From Odoribacter sp. UBA944 (lineage in GTDB: Bacteria; Bacteroidota; Bacteroidia; Bacteroidales; Marinifilaceae), in assembly GCA_002293375.1 (NCBI GenBank), contig DBDA01000031.1, positions 42,516 through 106,515 on the forward strand: DNA of 64,000 bases, given 5' to 3'. Positions 33,090 to 41,640 of this stretch are shown here, piece after piece. The position numbers and the translations under genes were made by a program. How positions within the stretch are numbered: the stretch's first letter is position 1; each line of letters opens with the position of its first letter. The notes beneath the pieces were generated by a model. It was given only the letters and a program-made list of their open reading frames with translations. It was not told the DNA's origin and did no database searches.

Positions 33090-34451
33090 ATGTTTTACAG
33101 GAATGCACTTGTCGATCTAAGAAATTGGGCAGAAAAGGATACTCGTAAGCCATTGGTATTACGGGGGGCCAGGCAGGTAGGTAAGACCACACTTGTCGAT
33201 GAATTTGCAAAGGAATTCGACGTTTACCTGAAATTGAACCTCGAAAAGGAGAACGACCGCGCCCTGTTTGAGCAAAACCTCGACATCAAAAATTTACTCA
33301 CGGCGATATACCTTTTGAAGAATCAGCCGAAAACAGATGGACGCACCCTGATCTTCATCGACGAGATTCAGAATTCACCCAAAGCGGTCGAGCAGTTGCG
33401 CTATTTTTATGAGGAATTGCCGAATGTTCACGTCATCGCCGCGGGCTCGCTGTTGGAATCACTGATCAACCGCAAGAAGAAAAAGATAGAGTTCCCGGTC
33501 GGCAGGGTCGAGTATTTGCCCGTCCGTCCCTGTTCGTTCAACGAGTTTTTAGGGGCGATAGGCGAGACTCAGCTCCAGCTGGTTCACGCCGAAGCAACAA
33601 TACCCGAAGTGTTGCACGGTAAGGTAATGGCACTTTTTAACACCTATACGCTCATCGGTGGCATGCCGGAGGTCGTGAATGAATACTCGAAAAAACAGGA
33701 TATCGTTGCGCTACAGGACGTTTACGAATCACTGCTGACCGGCTACCGCGATGATGTTGAGAAATACGCCGAAGACAGCGAGAGTCGACAAAACCTCTTA
33801 CGCCACATTCTGCAAACGGGCTGGGCCTATGCTGCCCAGCGCATCACTTTCGAGCGTTTCGGAAATTCCAATTACCGTTCACGAGAGATGGGAGAGGCAT
33901 TCCGAACGTTGGAGAAGACGATGCTGATGGAGTTGGCATATCCGACCACTTCGACAATGATACCTATTATCGGTGAAAAAAGCCGCGCTCCGAAATTGTT
34001 ATGGATCGATACAGGGCTGGTCAACTATTCGGTTGGGATACAAAAGGAGTTGTTTGGAATGAAGGACATTAGCGATGCTTGGCGGGGCCTGGTCGCCGAG
34101 CATATCGTGGGGCAGGAGTTACTTTCTGCCGAAAAGCGGCTGTCGTATAAACCTTCGTTCTGGGTGCGGGATGCCGCCGGGTCATCGGCAGAGGTCGATT
34201 ATGTCATCCAGCTTTCGGATAAGGTTATCCCCATTGAAGTAAAGTCGGGAGCCAATTCGCGCCTGCGCTCATTGCACCAGTTTATGGAAAAAGCTCCGCA
34301 CAGGACAGCCATTCGTTTTTGGACGAATCCCGCCTCAGTAGATGTTGTGACGACACCAGGGGGCAAAGAGTTCACGCTCCATAACCTGCCGTTCTACTAT
34401 GCCTCGAAGATCGCTAAACTTGTAGATGTTGAAATTACAGGATCTGTTTGA
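33090..34451 (+). CDS. Orphan AAA_14/DUF4143 ATPase
   Basis: A 453-residue P-loop ATPase. Walker A is GARQVGKT (26-33), Walker B LIFIDEIQNSPKA with a following sensor-type HVIAAGSLLES. The C-terminal half is DUF4143, with a PD-(D/E)xK-like core SSAEVDYVIQLSDKVIPIEVKSG. It belongs to the large group of fast-spreading Bacteroidota/archaeal ATPases whose role is unknown. Composition is A+T-rich, unlike clpB upstream. It converges on the aldo-keto reductase gene with a 17-base overlap. A 29-bp repeat sits in the promoter. Confidence 0.88.
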   Translation: MFYRNALVDLRNWAEKDTRKPLVLRGARQVGKTTLVDEFAKEFDVYLKLNLEKENDRALFEQNLDIKNLLTAIYLLKNQPKTDGRTLIFIDEIQNSPKAVEQLRYFYEELPNVHVIAAGSLLESLINRKKKKIEFPVGRVEYLPVRPCSFNEFLGAIGETQLQLVHAEATIPEVLHGKVMALFNTYTLIGGMPEVVNEYSKKQDIVALQDVYESLLTGYRDDVEKYAEDSESRQNLLRHILQTGWAYAAQRITFERFGNSNYRSREMGEAFRTLEKTMLMELAYPTTSTMIPIIGEKSRAPKLLWIDTGLVNYSVGIQKELFGMKDISDAWRGLVAEHIVGQELLSAEKRLSYKPSFWVRDAAGSSAEVDYVIQLSDKVIPIEVKSGANSRLRSLHQFMEKAPHRTAIRFWTNPASVDVVTTPGGKEFTLHNLPFYYASKIAKLVDVEITGSV

Positions 34452-35418
34452 TCTCTGCTTCTTCCTGTTCGCTGAAAGCGATGTTTTCAACAGCTTTTAG
34501 ATTGTCTTTCAGTTGGTTGACGGAACTGGTCCCAATGAGGACGCTGGTGACCCGTTCGTCTTTTAGCAACCAGGAGAGCGCCATTTGCGCCAGGGTTTGC
34601 CCCCGGCGGGCGGCGAGTTCATTCAGGCGGCGGGCCTTTCCGGTTTGCTCCTCCGTCACCTGCTCCTGTTTCAGGAAGCCGGTGGGACGGGCAGCCCGGG
34701 AACCGGCCGGAATGCCGTTCAGGTAGCGGTCGGTCAGCAGGCCTTGCGCCAGGGGAGAGAAGGCGATCAGGCCTACCCCTTCTTGTTGCAACACCTCCAA
34801 CAACCCCTCCTCCACGTGCCGGTCGAACAGGGAGTAACGCTCCTGTTGGATCAGACAGGGTGTGCCGGCTTCCCGCAACAGCCGGATCATCTGTTGCGCC
34901 TGTCCGGCGGGGTATTTGGAAAGGCCGACGTAGAGCGCTTTCCCCTGCCGGACGATGTCCGACAGGGCGGAGGCGGTTTCTTCCAACGGAGTGTGCGGAT
35001 CGGGGCGGTGGGAGTAAAAAATATCCACGTACTCCAATCCCATCCGCCGCAGGCTTTGGTTGATCCCGGCCAGCAGGTGTTTCCGGCTTCCCCAATCCCC
35101 GTAAGGCCCCGGCCACATCTCGTGCCCGGCTTTGGTGGAGACGATCCACTCGTCGCGGTAGCGTCCCAATCCCTGTTTGAGAATTTTGCCGAAGTTCTCT
35201 TCGGCCGAACCGGGGGGAGGGCCGTAATTATCGGCCAGATCAAAATGGGTCACCCCGCTGTCAAAAGTGGCGTGGATAATTTCGATAAAATGTTCGAACC
35301 GGTCTACGCGGCCAAAGTTGTGCCACAATCCGAGCGAAATGGCCGGTAACAGTAAACCGCTCTTGCCGCACCGGCGGTATGGCATCTTTTCGTAACGGGA
35401 GTTTTCGGGGGTATACAT
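34435..35418 (-). CDS. Aldo-keto reductase, YghZ-like
   Basis: A 327-residue cytoplasmic aldo-keto reductase, NADPH-dependent, close to E. coli YghZ (L-glyceraldehyde 3-phosphate reductase). It has the AKR active-site Tyr in HFDLADNYGPPPGSAEENFG, catalytic Lys in IVSTKAGHEMWPGPYGDWGSRKHL, His in IFYSHRPDPHTPLEET, and the C-terminal cofactor site SVLIGTSSVNQLKDN. It is the last gene of the pectin cluster, 15 bases after the CE12-DUF4861 gene. A role in reducing an aldehyde from sugar breakdown is inferred from position only. Confidence 0.85.
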   Translation of the reverse strand: MYTPENSRYEKMPYRRCGKSGLLLPAISLGLWHNFGRVDRFEHFIEIIHATFDSGVTHFDLADNYGPPPGSAEENFGKILKQGLGRYRDEWIVSTKAGHEMWPGPYGDWGSRKHLLAGINQSLRRMGLEYVDIFYSHRPDPHTPLEETASALSDIVRQGKALYVGLSKYPAGQAQQMIRLLREAGTPCLIQQERYSLFDRHVEEGLLEVLQQEGVGLIAFSPLAQGLLTDRYLNGIPAGSRAARPTGFLKQEQVTEEQTGKARRLNELAARRGQTLAQMALSWLLKDERVTSVLIGTSSVNQLKDNLKAVENIAFSEQEEAEIKQIL

Positions 35419-35433
35419 ATAATCGTTTTTCTA

Positions 35434-37383
35434 TTATCGGGTGATCCGGAACCAATCCGCTTCCACTTCGGTCTTCACCTCGATCTCCAACGGATGTTCC
35501 AACTCCTCCTTCCACTCCCGGACATAGGCGAACCACGCTTCCGGCGTTTTGTAGCCGAAGCTCTCTTTCAGGGAGGTGAAGACGGTGTGGTGGCGGAGGT
35601 ATTTTTCGCCCGGTGCGGAGAGCGTATAGAGGTAGTTCGGCTTGTCCTTCACCTCCTCCCGGACGTACCGGGTGGGAATCCAGGTCGCCAATCCGACCGT
35701 CTCTTTGGCGTATTTCACGGTGTCGTTGACCGGCCAGTCTGTGCCCCAACAGGCGATCAGCCCCCGGTGGTCGGAGTAGGAGAGGGAGCCTTCGATGTCC
35801 TGTACGCCCGTACAGAACAACTCCTCCCGCAGTGGTTCGTCGAAGAAGGTTTCCACGGTCAGGTCCCGGTGGCCGGCATACAGGAGGTAGCGGTGGGTCA
35901 GGTTCAATTCCGAGCCCTGGTATTGCCAGCCGGATACCTCAACCTCCACGACGGTGCGGACGGGGCCGTACGCTACGATCCGTTCCGTACGGGCGGCGAC
36001 CGGTTCCATGTGTGTAGCTTTCTCCCTGTTCCAGCCTTTCAGGGTGCCGGCGCCGCAGCTTCCGCTTACGCGGAGTACATCGTCCCCGAACCCACGGGCC
36101 AACTGTGCGTCGTCGGGATAGAACTGCGCCTCTTTCAATTCAAAACCTTTGCGAAATTTTCCGTAAATGTCGATGGTCTGTTTCTGATCGAAGTAGATGC
36201 GGTAGGCGACCAGTTCCGATTCAAAAGCCGGCCCGTGGTGGTGCATCTGGTTGTAGATGTCACTTGTTCCGGGAACCGTTACAGATTGCACCGGCACGTG
36301 CTTCCCTTTTTTGTCGCTGACCAGCATCTGGGCGTACACCCGTTCTGGATACTTCCGTTCGGAGGGGCGCTCCGCCAACCGGATGTGGAAGGTGCGGCGG
36401 CTGTTGGCGGGAACATCCGCCACAAACACCAACTCATCCGCCTGCCGGTCGCCATCCAGGTCGTCCAACTGGCAGGGGATCTCCTCTCCGCCCTCTGCGG
36501 TCACCACGGCCGAGCGCACGACAAAGCCGGGGTCCGCTTCCCGCAAATCGACAACCACCGGCGCGTCCGTCCGCTTTTTGTTCCAACTGTTCCGCACCAC
36601 TGCGGAAAGGCTTTTTGCACCGTCGTAACGCTCATATTGGATGTATGGCGCCAACGCCGGGACCTTTTCCTGGATTTCGTCGACGGCCAACCGGGCAACC
36701 TGCCGGGCGCCGGCCAGGTTCAGGTGGGTGTTGTCCTCCCTGCCTTCGGGAATAAAGGGGTGGGTGCCCGGGGCCACCCACACGAACCACGAACGGGAGG
36801 CGCTGTCTCCGGCCGTTTGCCAACACGCCGCCGTACTTTTGTTCAAATCGATCAACGTTGTCTGTGTCTCTTCCGCCACCGCTTTGACCGCCGGAATCCA
36901 CGCGCCGTGGGTGTCGGTCAATGCACCGTCCTTAAACACTCGGCGGGCGATGGGGGTAAACAGCACCGGTATTCCGCCCCTCTCCCGGGTCTCCCGGATG
37001 TATCTTTTCAGGTTCTCCCGGAACGCTCCCTCCGGATCACTGTACCGGGCGGGATCCTCCGCCTTCTCGTCGTTGTGCCCGAACTGGATAAAAACATAAT
37101 CTCCTTCCCGGATCCGGCCGGCTACCTGTTCCCACCGTCCTTCGTCCCGGAAACTTCTGGAACTGCGCCCGTTCCGGGCGTGGTTTTCCACCACAATACC
37201 GGTAGAGAGAAATCCCGGCAACACCTCTCCCCATCCCCGCTCCGGATTCATCCTGGCCGGGTCTTTGGTTGCCATTGTAGAGTCCCCGATCAGAAAAATC
37301 ACCGGCTTCCGCTCTTCCCGGTTGGTAAAACCGGCGATAAACAGGCAGAATACCAGCGTCAGGTACAGCACATATTTTCTCAT
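35434..37383 (-). CDS. Rhamnogalacturonan acetylesterase (CE12) fused to DUF4861
   Basis: A 649-residue exported two-domain protein. After a signal peptide (about 1-20), residues 27-240 form an SGNH/GDSL esterase of the CE12 type: GDSTMA holds the nucleophile Ser, then ENHARNGRSSRSF, FGHNDEK and the DNTHLNLAGARQVARL block with Asp/His. Members remove acetyl groups from rhamnogalacturonan. Residues about 255-645 are a DUF4861 domain, a beta-rich domain common next to pectin enzymes in Bacteroidota. The fusion would let one polypeptide bind and deacetylate pectin, an inference. It is six bases after the CE7 gene. Confidence 0.85.
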   Translation of the reverse strand: MRKYVLYLTLVFCLFIAGFTNREERKPVIFLIGDSTMATKDPARMNPERGWGEVLPGFLSTGIVVENHARNGRSSRSFRDEGRWEQVAGRIREGDYVFIQFGHNDEKAEDPARYSDPEGAFRENLKRYIRETRERGGIPVLFTPIARRVFKDGALTDTHGAWIPAVKAVAEETQTTLIDLNKSTAACWQTAGDSASRSWFVWVAPGTHPFIPEGREDNTHLNLAGARQVARLAVDEIQEKVPALAPYIQYERYDGAKSLSAVVRNSWNKKRTDAPVVVDLREADPGFVVRSAVVTAEGGEEIPCQLDDLDGDRQADELVFVADVPANSRRTFHIRLAERPSERKYPERVYAQMLVSDKKGKHVPVQSVTVPGTSDIYNQMHHHGPAFESELVAYRIYFDQKQTIDIYGKFRKGFELKEAQFYPDDAQLARGFGDDVLRVSGSCGAGTLKGWNREKATHMEPVAARTERIVAYGPVRTVVEVEVSGWQYQGSELNLTHRYLLYAGHRDLTVETFFDEPLREELFCTGVQDIEGSLSYSDHRGLIACWGTDWPVNDTVKYAKETVGLATWIPTRYVREEVKDKPNYLYTLSAPGEKYLRHHTVFTSLKESFGYKTPEAWFAYVREWKEELEHPLEIEVKTEVEADWFRITR

Positions 37384-37389
37384 GGTAAT

Positions 37390-38706
37390 TTATTTTTTCA
37401 GTCGTTCCCGGATCCAATCTACCTGAACCATCCGGGTTTCGGCGGAGATCCAGTGTTCGTTGACGGGGGTGATCAGCGCCTCTTTGGGGGCGGTGATGAC
37501 GTTGTACACGGCGTAACTGGTGGTGGGAGGGCAAGTGTTGTCATTGAATCCCCAGGTCAGGAAAACGGGTACCCGGATGAGCCGGGCGAAGTTGACCGCA
37601 TCGTAATAGGCCATGACGGCGATCTTTTCCGGTGTCTCTTGTCCGTTGAATTTGGTGAAAAAGTGGGGATAGCCTCCCGCCTGCCCGGCAGGGTAGGCGG
37701 CCATGTCTGCCAGGGCGGGGTGAGCGGCGACGCACAAGGTGACCCGTTCGTCCAGTGCGGCGCTGACCAATGCCAACGCCCCTCCCTGGCTGGCCCCCCA
37801 GGCAATCAGGTTCTTCCCGTCGTATTCCGGCAGGGAAACGAGGTAATCCAACGCGCGGATACACGCTGCGTAGACCTTTTTCAGGTAGTAGTTGTCGCGG
37901 TTGTCCAATCCGTTGACGAGGTAACTGTTGTTCTCCCGGAAGGCGGCGGAGATCTCCCGGTAGGTTGCCTCATCCAAAGCGGGGTGCAGGCCGTGGATCT
38001 CCATATTGAAACAGATCAGCCCGTTTTCCGCTAAATAGAGGGTTTTCAGCGGATCCATCGGTTTGATGCCTGCGCCGGGCGGATTGAAGACCACCGGGTA
38101 TTTTCCGGGCGTTCGGGGTTTGGTCAGGTATCCGTAAACGTACGACCCTTTTTTGAAACATTGCAGTTTGACTTCGTAGCATTCCACCGCCGGAGAGGAG
38201 AATTGCTCCACATACCGGGTGCTGACCTCAAAGGGACAGGCGGCTGCCTCCTGCAACGTCTGTTCCCAAAAAGCCCGGAAATCGGCCGGCATCCCGACCA
38301 CCGGCCGGATCTGTTCGGGAGAGAAACCTATTTTCAAATGGTGTCGATATGTTTCCCCGTTTAATACGACGCTGAATTTACAATCCCGGAAACCGGGCTT
38401 TTCCAATGTCCCCACAGATATGATCGCCTTTCCGGCCTTTGTCCGTATCCCCCCCCGGATGTCGTCGGGAAATTGTTCCGGACCGGCGGAGTAGGTGATC
38501 TCCACCTCCTCCTGCAACATGCCGTACAGGTAGACCGATACGGTTATGGAGGCTGATTCCCCGGTTTTGTAGACCCAATCGGTGTGGTCGGGTGCGGTCA
38601 CCCAAAGCACATCCGACCGGTACGGGTAGTTCTCTCCCCGGACAGACAGGCCGCTGAATACCCACACTCCGGTCAGCAGCCCGATCCACAGGAGTTGTTT
38701 TATCAC
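37390..38706 (-). CDS. CE7-type acetylesterase (AXE1 family)
   Basis: A 438-residue exported protein with a signal peptide (about 1-23). An N-terminal beta domain of about 120 residues precedes an alpha/beta-hydrolase of the acetyl xylan esterase/cephalosporin C deacetylase family (CE7). The triad is visible: Ser306 in WGASQGGA, Asp389 in TWGFNDNTCPPTTS and His418 in NEHW. The family deacetylates small acetylated sugars and oligomers. In this cluster the target is probably acetylated galacturonide or rhamnogalacturonan oligomers. Its start overlaps the end of the CE8 gene by four bases. Confidence 0.87.
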   Translation of the reverse strand: MIKQLLWIGLLTGVWVFSGLSVRGENYPYRSDVLWVTAPDHTDWVYKTGESASITVSVYLYGMLQEEVEITYSAGPEQFPDDIRGGIRTKAGKAIISVGTLEKPGFRDCKFSVVLNGETYRHHLKIGFSPEQIRPVVGMPADFRAFWEQTLQEAAACPFEVSTRYVEQFSSPAVECYEVKLQCFKKGSYVYGYLTKPRTPGKYPVVFNPPGAGIKPMDPLKTLYLAENGLICFNMEIHGLHPALDEATYREISAAFRENNSYLVNGLDNRDNYYLKKVYAACIRALDYLVSLPEYDGKNLIAWGASQGGALALVSAALDERVTLCVAAHPALADMAAYPAGQAGGYPHFFTKFNGQETPEKIAVMAYYDAVNFARLIRVPVFLTWGFNDNTCPPTTSYAVYNVITAPKEALITPVNEHWISAETRMVQVDWIRERLKK

Positions 38707-39707
38707 GGCCGGTACGGTTTAGCGTCCACCACCCAATCCGCGGGGAACGGTTCGCTGCCGCTGTTTTTCCGGAAGATCGCCGAAAGGGTGTAACCGGCCG
38801 CCTCTTCCGCTGTCAACTGGTGGCTCCAGGGCACCCGTTTATCCGGTGCAGCTCCGGGCCCGGTGGAGAGATACTCCGCGTAATAGACGCTCTTCTCCTT
38901 TTCAACGCTTCCCCAGTTGTGCCACCCTTCGGGCAGGATGACTGCCGGAAAGTCGCAACGGATCCACACCGTTTTGGCAAACGAACGCCAGGGGCGGCCC
39001 AGGTAGAGTTTCGTCACCTCCGGAGCCGCGGTGACGGTGCAGTTCCGGAACACATATCCGTATAAGTTCCGTTCCGTCGTAGAGGCTGCGGTGATGTAAG
39101 AGTTCTTCTTGGAGTGGATTCGGCAACTGTCAAAGACCACAATGGAGGGGCCGAAGATGTAATCCGTCGTGCCCTCGATGTATGAATTTTTTACGTACAC
39201 GCGGGCGATGCCTCCCCGGGTAAAAAAAGTGTCCTGATCGCCCAGCAGCCGGCAGTTGAGGAAGACGATCCGGTCGCCCCGGGTTTCGCAGGCCACGGCC
39301 TGGCCGACCCGCCCGGCGGTGTTCTCAATCGTGATGTTCTCCACGATCACGTCGTCCGACTGGATGGAAAAAGTGTAGGAGGTATAGGTGTGGATGGTAT
39401 CCCCCCCGACCACTTTGCCTGTATGGTCGTTCCAACTGATCACGGTGTTTTCGGGGTTCTCTCCGACAATCCGCACCTTGTTCCGGTAGACGGGCAATAC
39501 CACCTTCTCTTTGTAGATGCCCGGTTTAACGCGGATGACCGTCCACGTGCCGCTCTTTTCCGGAACGGCCCCGAATGCTTCGGTCAGCGTTCGGTAATCC
39601 CCGCTTCCGTCGGCGGCAACGGTGATCACTCCTTTTCCGGCCTTCGGATTACCGCAACAGGCGGCGCACACAAGCACGGGCAATAGTAAAAATAACAGTT
39701 TCTTCAT
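38703..39707 (-). CDS. Pectin methylesterase (CE8)
   Basis: A 334-residue exported lipoprotein-like protein (signal ending near LVCAAC). The right-handed beta-helix pectinesterase family is clear from GSGDYRTLTEAFGAVPEK, the catalytic QAVA and GDQDTFFTRGG, IEGTTDYIFGPS and the YLGRPWR motif with the active-site Arg. It removes methyl groups from homogalacturonan, making it accessible to the PL1 and GH28 enzymes of the cluster. Ten bases after uxaA. Confidence 0.93.
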   Translation of the reverse strand: MKKLLFLLLPVLVCAACCGNPKAGKGVITVAADGSGDYRTLTEAFGAVPEKSGTWTVIRVKPGIYKEKVVLPVYRNKVRIVGENPENTVISWNDHTGKVVGGDTIHTYTSYTFSIQSDDVIVENITIENTAGRVGQAVACETRGDRIVFLNCRLLGDQDTFFTRGGIARVYVKNSYIEGTTDYIFGPSIVVFDSCRIHSKKNSYITAASTTERNLYGYVFRNCTVTAAPEVTKLYLGRPWRSFAKTVWIRCDFPAVILPEGWHNWGSVEKEKSVYYAEYLSTGPGAAPDKRVPWSHQLTAEEAAGYTLSAIFRKNSGSEPFPADWVVDAKPYRP

Positions 39708-39717
39708 AACACACCGA

Positions 39718-41205
39718 TTACAACGTTACGCCGGTTTTAAAGATAGCGATCTCCTTAAAACCGACCTGTTCGTGTTTCAATTTGCGGCCGTCGGCCACCT
39801 CCAATACAAATGAGATAAAGCGGTTCAAAAGCGGTTCCATCTCCTCATCTTCCAACAGACTCCCCGCGTTAAAGTCGATCCAATTGGCTTTGTAGGTCGC
39901 CAAAGCCGTGTTGGTGGAGATTTTCAGGGTAGGGACGAAACTGCCGAATGGGGTGCCCCGGCCTGTGGTGAACAATACCAGTTGGCAGCCGGAGATGGCC
40001 AGCGCTGATGCCGCCACCAAGTCATTGCCCGGCGCCTGTAACAGATTTAATCCCCGGTGAACGAGGGGTTGGGCGTATGCCAGAACGTCTACTACCTCTG
40101 CGGCCCCGCCTTTCTGCACACACCCCAACGACTTTTCCTCCAGGGTGGTGATGCCCCCTTTTTTGTTGCCGGGAGAGGGATTTTCGTAAACCGGCTGGTC
40201 GAATTTCCGAAAGTACCCCTTGAAATCGTTGATCAGGCGGACGGTTTCGTTAAACACCGCCGGGGAGCAGGCCCGATCCATCAGGATGGTTTCCGCGCCG
40301 AACATCTCCGGCACCTCTGTCAACACCGTGGTGCCTCCTTGGGCGATCAGCCAGTCGGAGAACCGTCCCGCCAGCGGATTGGCGGTAATGCCGGAAAAAC
40401 CGTCGCTGCCCCCGCACTTCAAGCCGATTTTCAATTTGGAAAGGGGCAGCGGTTCCCGCTTGTCCGTTTTCATCCGCTCTGCCAACTCCCTGGCCAATTC
40501 AAAACCGGTGGCGACCTCGTCTTCCACCTCCTGGGCGATGAGGAACTTCACCCGTTCTTCGTCCCACGTATCGATCACCCGTTTAAAGTCGGCGATTTGG
40601 TTGTTTTCGCACCCCAGCCCCAATACCAGTACGCCCCCTGCATTGGGATGCCGCACCAATCCGGCCAACGCTTTCTGTGTATTTTCGTGGTCGTCCCCCA
40701 ATTGGGAACAGCCGTAGTTGTGCGTGTAGACGCGCACATCGTCTATGTGGGAAACATCCAACTCCCGCTTCACCCGGTCGGCAATGGCCTGCGCCTGTCC
40801 GTTCACACATCCCACGGAGGGTACGATCCACAGTTCGTTGCGGATGCCCATCTCCCCGTTTTTGCGGAGATAACCGTTTACCTTCCGGTCGTCCTTCGGA
40901 AAATGCAGTACGGAGGGTACTTTGTTGTAGGTATACTCCAGGTTGTCCCGCAAATTTGTTTTCAGGTTGTGGGAGTGTACCCAGGAACCGGCAGCAATAT
41001 CCACAGAGGCATGCCCGATGGGATAGCTGTATTTGATGACGTTCTGGCCGGTCAGGATCGGCACAAGGGCGAACTTGTGCCCGGCGCCGATCTCCTCCCG
41101 CAGCGTCATCGGCGTTTTGTCCACCTCCAATACCTCGCCCGCCTGCAGTTGCTCCAGCGCTACCGCCACATTGTCCGCCGGATGAATTTTCAAAAACCGT
41201 TTCAT
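39718..41205 (-). CDS. uxaA: Altronate dehydratase
   Basis: Converts D-altronate to 2-keto-3-deoxy-D-gluconate, the last step of the galacturonate branch present here. At 495 residues it has the N-terminal SAF domain (KIHPADNVAVALEQLQAG) and the UxaA/GarD C-domain with WIVPSVGCVNGQAQAI, YTHNYGCSQLGDDHENT and LKCGGSDGFSGITANP. The metal-ligand Cys and His residues are in the last two. I choose the Met at 41205 (MKRFLKIHPAD), directly before the SAF domain; the frame extends 15 codons upstream into the HIT gene. The HIT gene stop is one base away. Confidence 0.93.
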   Translation of the reverse strand: MKRFLKIHPADNVAVALEQLQAGEVLEVDKTPMTLREEIGAGHKFALVPILTGQNVIKYSYPIGHASVDIAAGSWVHSHNLKTNLRDNLEYTYNKVPSVLHFPKDDRKVNGYLRKNGEMGIRNELWIVPSVGCVNGQAQAIADRVKRELDVSHIDDVRVYTHNYGCSQLGDDHENTQKALAGLVRHPNAGGVLVLGLGCENNQIADFKRVIDTWDEERVKFLIAQEVEDEVATGFELARELAERMKTDKREPLPLSKLKIGLKCGGSDGFSGITANPLAGRFSDWLIAQGGTTVLTEVPEMFGAETILMDRACSPAVFNETVRLINDFKGYFRKFDQPVYENPSPGNKKGGITTLEEKSLGCVQKGGAAEVVDVLAYAQPLVHRGLNLLQAPGNDLVAASALAISGCQLVLFTTGRGTPFGSFVPTLKISTNTALATYKANWIDFNAGSLLEDEEMEPLLNRFISFVLEVADGRKLKHEQVGFKEIAIFKTGVTL

Positions 41206-41206
41206 A

Positions 41207-41626
41207 TTAAATCTCCAACTCCTTTTTGATCCGTTCCACCCGTTCGGCATAATCCGCTTCGTCCAGGTAGTTTTTTTTCGGGTTCATTTCAAAAACACCT
41301 CCGAACTCAAATTCCCCTTCGTATTTGGGTACAATGTGCCAATGGGTGTGTTTCAAGGTATCGGAGTAGGCCCCGAAATTGATTTTCGTTGGTTTGAAAA
41401 GCCTCTTCAGCGCCTCACCGACCCTTCGCAGGTCCTTCATATAGGCGCAGTAATCCGCTTCGGGGATCTCAAACAGTTCGTTTACATGCTCCTTGTAGGC
41501 CAATACACAACGTCCCGGATGCGATTGTTCCCTGAACAGAAAAAGGGTGGAAACAGAGAGGTCTCCAATCTCGATCATCAACTCCTTCTGGGTTCGGTTC
41601 CGCTGACAATACAAACAATTTTCCAT
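41207..41626 (-). CDS. HIT family hydrolase
   Basis: A 139-residue histidine-triad protein with HTHWHIVP (the HxHxH motif), a typical CVLAYKEHVNELFEIPE block, and an N-terminal CLYCQRNR zinc pair. HIT proteins hydrolyse nucleoside phosphoramidates or dinucleoside polyphosphates. It sits between uxaA and uxaB with gaps of 1 and 14 bases, so it is co-transcribed with the hexuronate genes. No known step of that pathway needs it. Confidence 0.88.
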   Translation of the reverse strand: MENCLYCQRNRTQKELMIEIGDLSVSTLFLFREQSHPGRCVLAYKEHVNELFEIPEADYCAYMKDLRRVGEALKRLFKPTKINFGAYSDTLKHTHWHIVPKYEGEFEFGGVFEMNPKKNYLDEADYAERVERIKKELEI

Positions 41627-41640
41627 GTTACGCCTCCTAA

